A DNA stretch of 64,000 nt, from assembly GCA_051294375.1 (NCBI GenBank), contig CM119271.1, positions 8,773,083 to 8,837,082 of the forward strand. Direction: 5' to 3'. Shown here piece after piece: positions 13,060-23,392 of the stretch (position 1 is its first letter; each line of letters begins with the position of its first letter). Origin of the DNA: Paraspadella gotoi (Eukaryota; Chaetognatha). Both the position numbers and the translations under genes were made by a program. The notes under the pieces were generated by a model. That model was not told the origin of the DNA. It did no database searches and saw only the letters and a program-made list of their open reading frames with translations.

Positions 13060-13165
13060 GTTCATTGGCTATTGACGTCGACCGCGACGCGCCAATCGGA
13101 AAACGAGTTCCGCAGGGAAGGACCAATCAGGAGTCCCGTTCCCCGGCGGCCGACCAATGAGCGAA
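13060..13165. promoter_or_regulatory. Promoter-like region: four CCAAT boxes at 28-31 bp spacing plus CRE-like site
   Basis: Inverted CCAAT (ATTGG) at 13064-13068, then CCAAT at 13092-13096, 13123-13127 and 13154-13158. Start-to-start spacings are 28, 31 and 31 bp. A CRE-like TGACGTCG lies at 13073-13080. The region is GC- and CpG-rich compared with its surroundings and ends 65 bp before a 692-N gap. The regular three-turn spacing is typical of NF-Y target promoters. The gene it would serve is not visible and may lie in the gap. Confidence 0.5.
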
Positions 13166-13222
13166 TAACACCGTCAAAAATGCATTAGACGAAATTAGAA
13201 GGATAGAATCGTCATTACCGGA

Positions 13223-13914
13223 NNNNNNNNNNNNNNNNNNNNNNNNNNNNNNNNNNNNNNNNNNNNNNNNNNNNNNNNNNNNNNNNNNNNNNNNNNNNNN
13301 NNNNNNNNNNNNNNNNNNNNNNNNNNNNNNNNNNNNNNNNNNNNNNNNNNNNNNNNNNNNNNNNNNNNNNNNNNNNNNNNNNNNNNNNNNNNNNNNNNNN
13401 NNNNNNNNNNNNNNNNNNNNNNNNNNNNNNNNNNNNNNNNNNNNNNNNNNNNNNNNNNNNNNNNNNNNNNNNNNNNNNNNNNNNNNNNNNNNNNNNNNNN
13501 NNNNNNNNNNNNNNNNNNNNNNNNNNNNNNNNNNNNNNNNNNNNNNNNNNNNNNNNNNNNNNNNNNNNNNNNNNNNNNNNNNNNNNNNNNNNNNNNNNNN
13601 NNNNNNNNNNNNNNNNNNNNNNNNNNNNNNNNNNNNNNNNNNNNNNNNNNNNNNNNNNNNNNNNNNNNNNNNNNNNNNNNNNNNNNNNNNNNNNNNNNNN
13701 NNNNNNNNNNNNNNNNNNNNNNNNNNNNNNNNNNNNNNNNNNNNNNNNNNNNNNNNNNNNNNNNNNNNNNNNNNNNNNNNNNNNNNNNNNNNNNNNNNNN
13801 NNNNNNNNNNNNNNNNNNNNNNNNNNNNNNNNNNNNNNNNNNNNNNNNNNNNNNNNNNNNNNNNNNNNNNNNNNNNNNNNNNNNNNNNNNNNNNNNNNNN
13901 NNNNNNNNNNNNNN
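13223..13914. other. Unresolved sequence (692 N)
   Basis: Immediately follows a CCAAT cluster. The right edge resumes in purine-rich sequence. Confidence 0.97.
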
Positions 13915-14300
13915 GGGGAGAGGAAAAAATGGGGGGTTGTAAGTCAGGGAGTGACAGATGAAAATATGGAGAGGAGGTGGGGGAAACGAAAAAAAGCGTA
14001 AGAATTTGTGATAAGTCAAGTTTATAGTTTCCTAGACATAATGACAATAATAGGGAACACAATGATAATATGCGATTTCATTCGAATTCAACGAGGTTGA
14101 TTTAGTACAATCATCATCAGCAAACATAGACTAAGTCTGAGCAAACGAAAACATAATAAAATAGAAAAAAAAAAGAAAAAAAGTTAATTAGATGAAATTA
14201 ATACGTAAACAATTAAACAATAGACAATGATGGGTAAGCCTGGTGTCAATGAGTAAATAAACTAGAATTCGTTAAAATTCATGTAATAGGGATGAATGTC
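13915..14300. other. AT-rich gene-free interval
   Basis: A-rich sequence, no ORF or repeat of note. It leads into the dispersed AGCCTGTCC element. Confidence 0.5.
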
Positions 14301-14387
14301 TCAACCCACCCAAGCCTGTCCAAAGTGACAGGACAGATTATTTATTTATTTATTTCAAGTACATTGAAAGGTCGGAATATGAATGAA

Positions 14388-14407
14388 TGTACATTGTACA
14401 ATGTACA
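14388..14407. repeat. Perfect 20-bp palindrome
   Basis: tgtacattgtacaatgtaca is identical to its reverse complement. It sits exactly where the sister copy at about 20055 is interrupted by extra sequence. Confidence 0.8.
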
Positions 14408-14415
14408 ATTATTCT

Positions 14416-14475
14416 TTTTTATATTAATTTACCATGTTATGACAATTCGCGCTGCGTGGTAAATTAATATAAAAA
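14416..14475. repeat. Hairpin with perfect 19-bp arms
   Basis: Left arm tttttatattaatttacca at 14416-14434, right arm its exact reverse complement at 14457-14475, with a 22-base loop between. A degenerate copy of the same hairpin is at about 20771-20838. The long AT-rich arms and TA-rich ends recall miniature inverted-repeat elements, but a Rho-type terminator reading is excluded by the eukaryotic setting. Confidence 0.75.
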
Positions 14476-14600
14476 GGAATGATTCCCTTGTCACGAATAT
14501 AAAAAAAAATAGACGTCGTCATAAAGAGGGGCAATCATTGGAAAAGGGAGCGAGGAGGGAGAAACGAACTGGATGGAAAACTCGATTCCAACATCATTTA

Positions 14601-14923
14601 CGTTCAAGGAAAAACCCGCGCATAGAGAAACCGAACTCGCATTGAAGCGCGGATCTTTTATGTAGGTCATCATTTGCCATCAAATTGCACAATAACAAAA
14701 CAATATTAAAGGAAACAGGATAACGATAGTTGAGTATCCATAGTGTTTGCGAACCGAGTTATTGACTATATTGGTGATTTGTCATAGGGTTTTATCACGG
14801 GACATATAAATTGATTGTTTTGCCTGGGAACATGAAATGAGAGCATTAAAACCAATTACTTTTTGATGAAATGCACATAGACTATGTCACACATTTCGGA
14901 GAATTTTCAGTTTTTACGGATTG
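14601..14923. other. Gene-free interval
   Basis: Mixed AT-rich sequence with no supported gene or repeat. Confidence 0.5.
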
Positions 14924-15310
14924 CCTGAAAGACAGACCGACAAAACCGACAAGACAGACCGACAGACAGACAAAGAAGCCACCACGACCAAGTAACAGAC
15001 CGACAGACAACCAAAATGTGACCAATATAGTGGGTGGGGAGTTGCTCCGCGGAGCAACTAAAAAGATATAAAAAGAAGACGTGTTAGTGGTACCTTTAGT
15101 CTTCGTCGGTGAATTGTCGTCCAATGAGGGAATATTTCATGTCCAGTTATGGAGGTAAAAGTTGATGCGGTGCCTAATACTGAGAATATGACAACTGAAA
15201 GAGTGAAATAAAGTTAAGATGCCAAAGAAAATAACTTAAGGGACGGTATGACAAACAAGCCCTAAAAAAGTGATTCTGTTTTGCGGAATAACTGGTTAAA
15301 TAAGTATTTT
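14924..15310 (+). repeat. Palindrome-ended dispersed element, family P, copy 1
   Basis: Has a (GACAGACC)-type region at 14930-15005, then the perfect 20-bp palindrome agttgctccgcggagcaact at 15040-15059 followed by 'aaaaagata'. About 200 bp further is 'agccctaaaaaagtgattct' and 'gttttgcgg' near 15259-15290. The same succession (gacagaccgac, a gttg..cgcg..caact dyad, 'gccctagggcgatcctatttt', 'gcgg') occurs at 30718-31010 and its sister copies. No ORF of interest. Confidence 0.55.
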
Positions 15311-15784
15311 AATTATTTAGTGGGTTTGTATATAGAGGGAGAGAAAAAAGTGTCCACTGTAAAGTAATAAGCAGTTAAATTACAGAGCCAAGAACATACA
15401 GGAACAAAGTGAAAATCGTGTGAAAAAAAAGAGAAATACCGCGATGATACAAAGCCGACAAGCAGGCCCTCGCAATAAAATATTTTCCTCACGCTAAATC
15501 GTTTACCGGCAAATGCGTCGTTTCCGCCTGCCGATGGCGATTGCCAACAGCCAACTCCGACTGCCTTATACTATAGAAGGCCAGGGGTTAAAATATCTTC
15601 TTAACAGCTCAACTACCAACCTTGCCAAACAGTACGCACTTTCAGCTCAATGACCAGGGAGCCCGCGCATTTACCGACTGTACTAATCACCATCTGAAGT
15701 AATTGCTGTTATGGCATTCGCCCTGTCACAACTATATATATACTTCTGACTATCGTCTGTCAACCATAGGCTCAATCAGCTCAT
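15311..15784. other. Gene-free, balanced-composition interval
   Basis: Non-repetitive sequence rich in short GC/AT-balanced words. No frame stays open usefully. It may be part of the regulatory end of a retroelement, judged only from the TATA box that follows. Confidence 0.35.
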
Positions 15785-15870
15785 TATATATAAGAACTGC
15801 ATATTGCCAAATAGTCTGCCGACTTGGCCTGAAGGACTTACGCCTGACGACTGTGGGAAATCGACGCAGT
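15770..15870 (+). promoter_or_regulatory. Possible TATA-box promoter (LTR-like setting)
   Basis: Canonical TATATATAAG at 15785-15794 in otherwise balanced sequence. A start site would be expected some 25-30 bp downstream. Non-microsatellite sequence surrounds it. No coding region can be linked to it, so this is only a motif-level call. Confidence 0.25.
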
Positions 15871-16553
15871 CATCTCAGATTTCTTTATTTCTTTTTCTTT
15901 CTTACGAATCACGAACGATTTTCTTTTTTTTTTTTTTTCTTTTTTTTCTTTTCTTAAATCTCTCCGACGACCGTTTTGGCGTGAGCTCAGTTTTATTCTT
16001 TATTCTTTTCGTACTAAAAACACATTCGACTCTGAATTTTAATGAAGATTTCCTTTTTAGTTTTCAAACATTTGGGGAGATTTTATATTTTCTCTCGCGC
16101 TTGAGTACTCATATGAAGTTTCTTACACAAGTACACCAGGCTCGCGAATTCAATCTCCAAAGATGTTTGTTAAATTTTGGTTGACTTTACGATTCACTTA
16201 AGATTTCTTCTCCTGAAGGAACTGATTTGGATGAGGCCGGATTAAACTGTCCCATTACCTCAAATAACATTTTCACCTTTCCCATTTTTAGGTTAAATTA
16301 AATAATTTGTAATTGTTTTGTTATGCTTGTCAATAACATTTTTACAATTTTACATTATCAGTTTAGAACTAACATTTTATTTAAAAAGGGAACGAAGGTA
16401 TTAAGATTCCTGAATTCGTTCGCTCTACTATTTTTTTGCAGATAAGCCTGTTCATTCTATACTTTCCCGTTTTCAGTCTATGTGCTAACTTTGGGAAACA
16501 GGTTCCTAGTTTCATTTGTTTTCCACTTTTTTCCCCCAAGTTTTTTATCACCC
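15871..16553. other. T-rich gene-free interval
   Basis: Polypyrimidine run 15880-15960 and AT-rich sequence. Open frames here are Phe/Ser/Leu-rich by composition. Confidence 0.5.
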
Positions 16554-16554
16554 C

Positions 16555-16743
16555 CTAGACCGACGTTTTCCGATCCCAAGATTCCAGGGGGAAAATGGTC
16601 GATCGTCGTTCGACGTCGTCGTCGTCGTCATCGTCGTCTACTTTTCCTTCCGGGGTTTCTCTACAATAATTGTCCTCTGGTAACGCGAAGCAACATGCTG
16701 GCGTTTCTGGAATCTGGATTGCGATCTCCTGCGCCTTCGCCCC
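16555..16743 (-). CDS. Possible terminal coding exon with poly-Asp run
   Basis: A minus-strand open frame from about 16743 to a TAG at 16555-16557, around 62 codons. A potential 3' splice site (…gtgctag, then gggcgaagg) sits at its beginning and no ATG is present, so it would be a last exon. The peptide is mixed: an amino part with 'AQEIAIQIPETPACCFALPEDN', then a run of eight Asp, then 'VERRSTIFPLESWDRKTSV'. The residues on both sides of the Asp run look protein-like, unlike most ORFs in the window. No family is recognised. Part of the frame is a (GTC)n microsatellite on the + strand. Confidence 0.25.
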   Translation of the reverse strand, partial: GAKAQEIAIQIPETPACCFALPEDNYCRETPEGKVDDDDDDDDVERRSTIFPLESWDRKTSV

Positions 16744-17056
16744 TAGCACAAGATCGGAGAGTGCGAATATATATGGCGACTCATTCTCTTAAATGAGAAC
16801 ATAGAAATAGCTTTCGTTTGCGATCACTGTCTTCCCTCGAAGGGAAAATTCTACAAATTATATAATTTCAACATACGAGTGTTATGGGCTTTCCAGTTCG
16901 CACACAAGTATATTGCAACTATTTAAAATTAATTTACAATTCCAGAATGTGAATATTTAATACCACGTGATTATTAATTGTTTGTCGGATGAAGAAAAGG
17001 AAAGTGAAGTATAGCTATAAAGGAGTATCGACCGAGAAATGCAAGATTTCCGCTCT

Positions 17057-17182
17057 ATGGCAGGGATAGCTCATAAACGGCCGAGATTTCAACAGGTGCC
17101 CCGGACTCGCCCCTGCGTCGTCGATGAGTTGCAAACCGAGGCGCGAGATTCGCCAGAATGCGGCTCAATTGATTGCATCTAG
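17057..17182 (+). CDS. Small ORF, 41 codons (doubtful)
   Basis: ATG at 17057, stop TAG at 17180. It lies in a short GC-balanced, non-repetitive stretch just before a (GA)n tract. The peptide begins MAGIAHKRPRFQQVPRTR and is of mixed composition with four Cys in the second half. No homolog is recognised. Competing frames are also open on both strands, so chance is likely. Confidence 0.12.
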   Translation: MAGIAHKRPRFQQVPRTRPCVVDELQTEARDSPECGSIDCI

Positions 17183-17246
17183 CACCTTGGCTATTGTGGA
17201 GGCGTCGGGCATACGGCTCGAGTGTCAAGAAACGACCTATCGCACG

Positions 17247-17247
<1 letters not shown>

Positions 17248-17298
<51 letters not shown>

Positions 17299-17300
17299 GC
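17248..17300. repeat. (GA)n microsatellite
   Basis: GA array with a GG interruption. Confidence 0.95.
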
Positions 17301-17398
17301 AGCAGACGAACCGGAGACGAGAGAGAAGGAGAGAGAGTGGAGGAAATGGGACGCGCGAGCGGAACAAAAATAGAGATGAACTGAACGAGAAACGAAGC

Positions 17399-18200
17399 AC
17401 GTTTTGGAAATAGTCCAACTTAAGTGAAAGAAAAGGTAAAAGAAAAGAAAAGAGAGAAAAGAAGAGAAGAGAGAAGAAAAGCAAAAGAATTGGGAAGACA
17501 GATAAAATTGCAAGGGACGGATCATGACCAAAAGACGATAGAGATATGGCCCACGGAGCGGAAGCAGCGCGATCGAGAAGAGTGAGAGGGAGAGAGAGAA
17601 TCGGGAGTAAAAGCAGGAGAAACTGTGACAAGGGAGAAAAGAGTCGGATAGAGAAAGAAAGGAATAGGGGACAGAGTAGGATATTTATGGAAAGAAGGAG
17701 ATCTAGGAGAAAGAAAATTAAGAAGGAGATAAGGATAGATGGAAGGTCCAATTACCAAGAGGGGAAGAGGAAATGAAAGAGGAGGAGAGAGAGGAAGAGA
17801 AGAAAGATGCACGGAAAGAGGAGGGGAGAGGAGGAGAGTGGTGAGGAAAAAGAGGGAGATACGCGAGAGTATATGATGGAGAGGAGGGAGAGAAAGTGGA
17901 ATAGGAGAAGAGAGAGAGGAGAGAAAGGAACGTAGGGAACGAGAAAAACGGAGTAGAGAGGGAGAGTGGAATGAGAAGGGCGGAAAAGAGGAGAGAGAGG
18001 AGAGAAAAAGAAGAGGAAAAGGAGAAAGGAAAGTAAGAAAGAAGATAATATAGAGAGGGTATGAAAGATAAAGCAGAGTCATAGTCTAGAATAGCTCTGA
18101 AGGAAGAGAGAGAGATAAAAATGTAAAAGAGGATAGTAATTAAAAGACAAGAAAGAGAAAGGAAAGAGTAGCACGCGATGAAGAATGGAGAAGAGAAGCG
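17399..18200. repeat. 0.8-kb purine-rich tract
   Basis: The + strand is overwhelmingly A/G (aggagagagaggaagagaag-type words) with only scattered C/T. Minus-strand frames translate as Ser/Leu/Pro/Phe and stay open for up to 186 codons only because of the composition. It is probably an aged GA-rich satellite and could adopt triplex (H-DNA) structures. Confidence 0.8.
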
Positions 18201-18560
18201 ATAAAGTTAGACTGAGCACGCTAGTATGTAGAGACCGGCAAGGTACGTCAGGAATTTGGAAGAGGCACAGTTGCATTGCTGAGCGCAGATCGATTTGATG
18301 AACAGAAAGGCCTCCGATTCGCACTTGTGAAAGAGGTCGAGAGGGTCGCAAGAGAGAGGTATTGAATCGAATGGGACAAAAGGCCTATCTTGCGTACTTC
18401 AAAATAGAGTATTTGAGTTATAATAATTATCTGTTTTATTCAAATAACGCAGTATTAATCTTGATCTTTACTTGCGCGTCGGTCATTATCTTTGGACAAA
18501 TAAGCGGTTAGAGCTTTAAGTTGATTGTACTAATGGTAGGTTCTGTTGACCGTGAGGTGC
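18201..18560. other. Gene-free interval
   Basis: Mixed sequence between the purine tract and the next ORF. Nothing supported. Confidence 0.45.
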
Positions 18561-18648
18561 CCAATCAATCCATGGATCGTAGGGTCTTGGGGTGGAGAGA
18601 GCAGAGGGGTGAGACACAGACCTCACTGATCCATAATCTAGATTCTGT

Positions 18649-19173
18649 ATGGAGAGGATGAATAGAGCACAGACGAACCAGCAAGAATTTCCAGAGACTG
18701 GGGGGAGTTATGTCTTTGGTGCTCTTGCATTCAGACCCAAGGAAGCATCTGGCCCAACGTTGCCTCTGTCTCCATGGAATCGTGTGTGTGTTTCTTGTCT
18801 GGCGATCGAGCGGATCGCTGGGCGGCACGTAGGCGTCTCTCGTCAATGCTCTACCATACTCTCTTCTCTCATCTCTCTCTCTCTCATCGTCTCTCGTCGG
18901 TCCTACTCTCTTCCGCTAGCTCTTCTCTCAATCCGTCGAACCATAATTTGCACGAGTGGGCGACCACATGGCACTTCGCACCGCCTTGGATATTCCACGT
19001 GGGCTCGTACGTCCATGTTACGGCGCCCGCTTTGGTATCCCGCCCTTAATTCCCCCTCCGACAGAGGCCCCCTTCACCTTTACAGGCGCCGTTGCGGAGG
19101 GGAGAGGGGGGGGGGCGTTGCGCTCGACCCCTGTAACCACTACATAACAAACAAATTTCCGGGGGTTTGCTAA
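18649..19173 (+). CDS. Uncharacterised 174-codon ORF (doubtful)
   Basis: ATG at 18649 to TGC-TAA at about 19171. It is the longest frame in the window that is not a translated simple repeat or N run. The amino part is mixed (MERMNRAQTNQQEFPETGG). The middle (about residues 65-95) overlaps a short CT-rich patch and becomes Ser/Leu-rich. The end overlaps a G-run. I recognise no domain. A 93-codon minus-strand frame (18565-18846) and two other + frames are open in the same place, which argues that moderate GC content rather than coding keeps frames open. Confidence 0.2.
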   Translation: MERMNRAQTNQQEFPETGGSYVFGALAFRPKEASGPTLPLSPWNRVCVSCLAIERIAGRHVGVSRQCSTILSSLISLSLIVSRRSYSLPLALLSIRRTIICTSGRPHGTSHRLGYSTWARTSMLRRPLWYPALNSPSDRGPLHLYRRRCGGERGGGVALDPCNHYITNKFPGVC

Positions 19174-19911
19174 TTCTCAAGTGGAGTCGCACTCAGATGA
19201 ACACATTATTGGCACGGATGGAAGCTCAATGGCGGGAACGAAAAAAAAAGCGTAGAATCCTTTTGCTGAACTCTACAGTCTAGTTTATAAGTTTCCTCAC
19301 ACTATATCATCTCTGCACATTAACTACTAGCGCCTAACTCAACATGACCTCTATTCTCCCTATTTCCCGATTCAATAATAAAAGTAAAGTGTAATCAACG
19401 CGGGAATATTTCCACCGCACTAAGGTTGATTTTGATCAACAATCGCTTATTCATTCTACTTGCGGAATATATAATTGTGAGAAGATAAAGCTAAGACGCA
19501 CTATTTGGATAAGACATATAATTAGGGACTTACATAAGTCTGAGCACACAATATGTATCACAAAAGTTACATAAATCAATATATATAATTCTAACATTAT
19601 AGATAAAAAAGTATATAATTAATGACTATAATTAAATTACGTATACAAAATTAAAAAATGTTACATAAATTCAAACAAGTTAGTCAAAGGCAAGCAATTA
19701 GATAGGGGGTAAAGAGAGAATCAACACTTGTGTGTGTGAGTAGAGAAATATAAACTATGATATTTTTTCAAGCTTTAAAACTTCGACTATATATTAAACT
19801 GGGTTAAGTTGTAAGCACTCTTATATAATATTAAAATAATCTCGAGTGTATAAAGTTAATTTTAAAGGAGTTTTGGTATAAGAATGTAATGTAATCAGTC
19901 TTCAAATTTCT
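19174..19911. other. AT-rich gene-free interval
   Basis: AT-rich, with many 'tatata' words. No gene or repeat called. Confidence 0.5.
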
Positions 19912-20062
19912 TGACCACCCAAGCCTGTCCAAAGTGGCAGGACAGATTATTTATTAAGGGTGATTATATTGATATTATTGATTGCAATTCCATTTCAACT
20001 TTCAAGTACATTGAAGAGAAAATTTGTCAAGGTCAGAATATTAATGAATGTATATAACATAA
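19912..20062 (+). repeat. AGCCTGTCC element, 5' part of split copy
   Basis: 'accacccaagcctgtccaaa' through 'ggtcagaatattaatgaatg' aligns with 14303-14390, with an extra 45 bp or so (19961-20005) and small changes. The alignment breaks at about 20062 and resumes at 20755. Confidence 0.65.
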
Positions 20063-20754
20063 GGGCGGTGTAGTGAAAGTCATATTTACCAGAAAATTCT
20101 AAAAGTGAAAAAGTCATATAACAATCATACCAAATCAGTGAACATTAATTTTGTAAATAAATTTTAATTTTATGTTTTTTCATCACATTTTTCGCTCGCA
20201 GTAAACCATTATAATTTATAATAGTTACTAATCTTCATAAATTCCGAAAAAGTTTCAAAATAGGGCTTTTGTTCTTATTTTGATTGCAGATATTGAAAAT
20301 TCCTCGTCAAAATTGATAAAAGAAAATATAAATTATTTTAAAAAAAATTCTGTTCATTAAGTTGGTTAAAAATTAAAAATATATATTAATATTAAACATT
20401 AAATGTTTCAAGCTTAAAAATAATATCAGTACTTTTTTCCAATTTTGGCACTCTTAACTCGAAGGAATTTTTGTTTAAAAAGAGTTATATTCTCTTTTAT
20501 CAAACATTTTTTATGAGAATCAAATCTGAAATTCTTAAAAAAGTTTTGAATTTAGATTATTTGGTAGTAGAGGCTTACTAAGTATAAATATGGTGGTACT
20601 GCGGCATAAATTGTAAAATTTATTATGAAATTTTTCTTTTTATACATAAATGTTTTGTTAATACAAGGTATGTTCTCCGTTGTTCTCACTTTTAGAAATT
20701 TTAAAGTTAAAAGTTAGTTTAGAGAAATTTTAAAAAAACTAGCCTAATTGTATA
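20063..20754. other. AT-rich sequence interrupting the dispersed element
   Basis: About 690 bp, roughly 75% A+T, absent from the 14.3-kb sister copy. No ORF and no obvious terminal repeats. It may be an insertion, or the sister copy may be a deletion product. Confidence 0.4.
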
Positions 20755-21000
20755 TTATAAATATGTCACTTTTTTTATATTTAATTTACCATAGTTATGG
20801 CAATTTCGCAGCTGCGTGTAAATATAAATATAAAAGGAATGATTTCCTATTCCCTCCTTGTTCACTGGTACGGGAATATAAAAAAAAAAAAATAGACCGT
20901 CGTGTCATAGTCAAGGAAATGGCCACAAATGTGTTAGGAAAGGGAGGGAGGAGAGAGAACGAACTGGGGATAGGAAAGAAACTCCGATCAACAGATCAAT
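20755..21000 (+). repeat. Dispersed element, 3' part with degenerate hairpin
   Basis: Aligns with 14410-14600: 'ttaatttaccatagttatgg' against 'ttaatttaccatgttatgac', then 'aaaggaatgatt' and the 'gagaacgaactgg' end segment. The hairpin arms no longer match perfectly. Confidence 0.6.
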
Positions 21001-21236
21001 TAACACAACAGCACCCAGAGTGTGATCCTTGAATGCCCAGAGACTCATGATGGGAAACGAATGACTGTAGCCAACCGGTTTTGACGGAACCGATCCATGA
21101 CGGCGAACGAACCCACGCGCGTCGACGATCGACGGGACGACGGGGGCAGGAACGAATGTAGGAGCCGAAAAGACCGACGACGACGGACAGGAAGACGACG
21201 ACGGCAGGGACGAATGTAGGAGAGGACGGTGACAGG

Positions 21237-21261
21237 NNNNNNNNNNNNNNNNNNNNNNNNN
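21237..21261. other. Placeholder gap (25 N)
   Basis: Sits inside a (GAC/ACG)-rich stretch. (ACG)n resumes immediately at 21262-21294. Confidence 0.95.
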
Positions 21262-21295
<34 letters not shown>

Positions 21296-21319
21296 CAGGG
21301 AAGACAACTATGGAGATGA

Positions 21320-21381
21320 TGATGGTAATTGATGATAATATTGACGATGAGGATAATTAACGATGATGAATGATGATAATT

Positions 21382-21437
<56 letters not shown>

Positions 21438-21640
21438 TGATGATGAATGATCACTAGGATGATTGATCATAATGATGATGATGATTGATGAATGAATTAT
21501 GATTATGATGATTATAATGATTCTGATGATGATAATTGATATTTGATGAAGAAGTCAATAATTATTGAAAATTAGGATAATAATTGATGATAGTAATTGA
21601 CGATGATGATAATGATGATTTGATGTCATTATTCCCCTAA
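21320..21640. repeat. (GAT)n / GATGAATGATAAT array
   Basis: Pure GAT run at about 21376-21435, flanked by degenerate GATGAT/GATAATTGAT repeats for more than 150 bp on both sides. Confidence 0.9.
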
Positions 21641-21869
21641 ATGTCCAAAACCAATAAATAGATTCCTAGGCTGAGGTTCTAATGTTTCTCTGGCGACAGA
21701 TCATGACAAGTCCATCCAACAATACGACTTAAACAATAACAAAGAAAACGTCAATGACTTTTCCGTCAAACTCAAAACTTTGATGGACCGAGAAAGGAAA
21801 GAAGATCAGCCCGGTCATTGTCTTTCTCTCTCTCTCTGCTCTTTCCAACCCCCGGAGCGACATGCCGAT

Positions 21870-21871
<2 letters not shown>

Positions 21872-21927
<56 letters not shown>
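21872..21927. repeat. (GA)n microsatellite
   Basis: About 27 GA units, with an opposing short CT run at 21821-21840. Confidence 0.95.
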
Positions 21928-21928
<1 letters not shown>

Positions 21929-22079
21929 ACATGACAGAGAGCACGACATGGCCATGACACGATTTGACACGGCGACGTCGCGACATGAAAGTGATTTACG
22001 ATCGTCGATCTCTTCGTCTGTTTAATGTCAACCTTTTTAGTTTTTTCTCTTTTGCTTTTTTTCTTTTAACTCCAACCTT

Positions 22080-22634
22080 NNNNNNNNNNNNNNNNNNNNN
22101 NNNNNNNNNNNNNNNNNNNNNNNNNNNNNNNNNNNNNNNNNNNNNNNNNNNNNNNNNNNNNNNNNNNNNNNNNNNNNNNNNNNNNNNNNNNNNNNNNNNN
22201 NNNNNNNNNNNNNNNNNNNNNNNNNNNNNNNNNNNNNNNNNNNNNNNNNNNNNNNNNNNNNNNNNNNNNNNNNNNNNNNNNNNNNNNNNNNNNNNNNNNN
22301 NNNNNNNNNNNNNNNNNNNNNNNNNNNNNNNNNNNNNNNNNNNNNNNNNNNNNNNNNNNNNNNNNNNNNNNNNNNNNNNNNNNNNNNNNNNNNNNNNNNN
22401 NNNNNNNNNNNNNNNNNNNNNNNNNNNNNNNNNNNNNNNNNNNNNNNNNNNNNNNNNNNNNNNNNNNNNNNNNNNNNNNNNNNNNNNNNNNNNNNNNNNN
22501 NNNNNNNNNNNNNNNNNNNNNNNNNNNNNNNNNNNNNNNNNNNNNNNNNNNNNNNNNNNNNNNNNNNNNNNNNNNNNNNNNNNNNNNNNNNNNNNNNNNN
22601 NNNNNNNNNNNNNNNNNNNNNNNNNNNNNNNNNN
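22080..22634. other. Unresolved sequence (555 N)
   Basis: Left flank is T-rich, right flank purine-rich. Content unknown. Confidence 0.97.
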
Positions 22635-22828
22635 GATTGGAGACTAAGTTAGTGAGAGACGAAAACGACCGGCAGCGAAAGAAGAGAGAGGGGGGCGTGG
22701 AGGGCGGAGAGAAGTAACGACGGAAGAAATAAACAAAAGGCCAACGACTAGAGAATTTGATTTCTTTAAAGTTAAACGAAACGTGATTTTCGGACGGAAT
22801 GAATTTTGTACGTAGTAGGATGTTATGA

Positions 22829-22844
22829 AGTAGTAGTAGTAGTG

Positions 22845-22907
<63 letters not shown>

Positions 22908-22913
22908 TTAGTT

Positions 22914-22952
<39 letters not shown>

Positions 22953-22975
22953 ATAGTAGTAGTAGTAATAGTAAT
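22829..22975. repeat. (TAG)n microsatellite
   Basis: About 48 triplets of TAG/GTA with a few substitutions. Frames read as poly-Val or poly-Leu/Thr. Confidence 0.95.
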
Positions 22976-23328
22976 AACACTTGTAGCCTTTTTCTGAAAT
23001 TGATAAAAGAAATATCTTATACTTAGCAGCATCTCTAACATTACTTTTAAATTAGTCATAGAAATTGATAAATAAGTAATAAGTATCATTAACTGAGCAC
23101 ATATCAACCTAGAAAGAGAGAGCTTCAAATGCTCATTCACAAATATTGTAATTTTTCTAACTGTTTGAACAATTTAGTACTTGTCAACTTATTCAAGATT
23201 AATATCTTAAACTTGGATCTAACTTTTGCTCGATATTTGCAATATCCTACCTTCAAGTCAGCGTCGTACTCTGGGTGCTGAAAACCTTAGATCATAAGTT
23301 TATTATCCCTAGAAGAACTCAGCCTCTG
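22976..23328. other. AT-rich gene-free interval
   Basis: No ORF or repeat of note. Confidence 0.5.
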
Positions 23329-23392
23329 TGAGTGAGTGAGTGAGTGAGTGAGTGAGTGAGTGAGTGAGTGAGTGAGTGAGTGAGTGAGTGAG
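23329..23392. repeat. (GAGT)n tetranucleotide array
   Basis: About 16 GAGT units ending in GAGC variants, flanked by two copies of 'cctcagcctc', at about 23400-23420 and 23320. Confidence 0.95.

Larger units (their letters stand above)
14303..14600 (+). repeat. Dispersed element with AGCCTGTCC core and hairpin
   Basis: Starts with 'cccaagcctgtccaaagtg', then a TTTA tail-like run, a 20-bp palindrome at 14388-14407 and a long-arm hairpin at 14416-14475. The same order of segments is found at 19912-20060 plus 20755-21000, where it is split by about 0.7 kb. It ends in sequence including 'aatagacgtcgtcataaag', present in both copies. No protein is encoded. It is probably a non-autonomous interspersed repeat. 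Confidence 0.6.

Noticed and set aside
14416-14475. Intrinsic transcription terminator
   Set aside because: AT-rich stem without a GC-rich base, in a eukaryotic genome. A mobile-element hairpin is the better reading.
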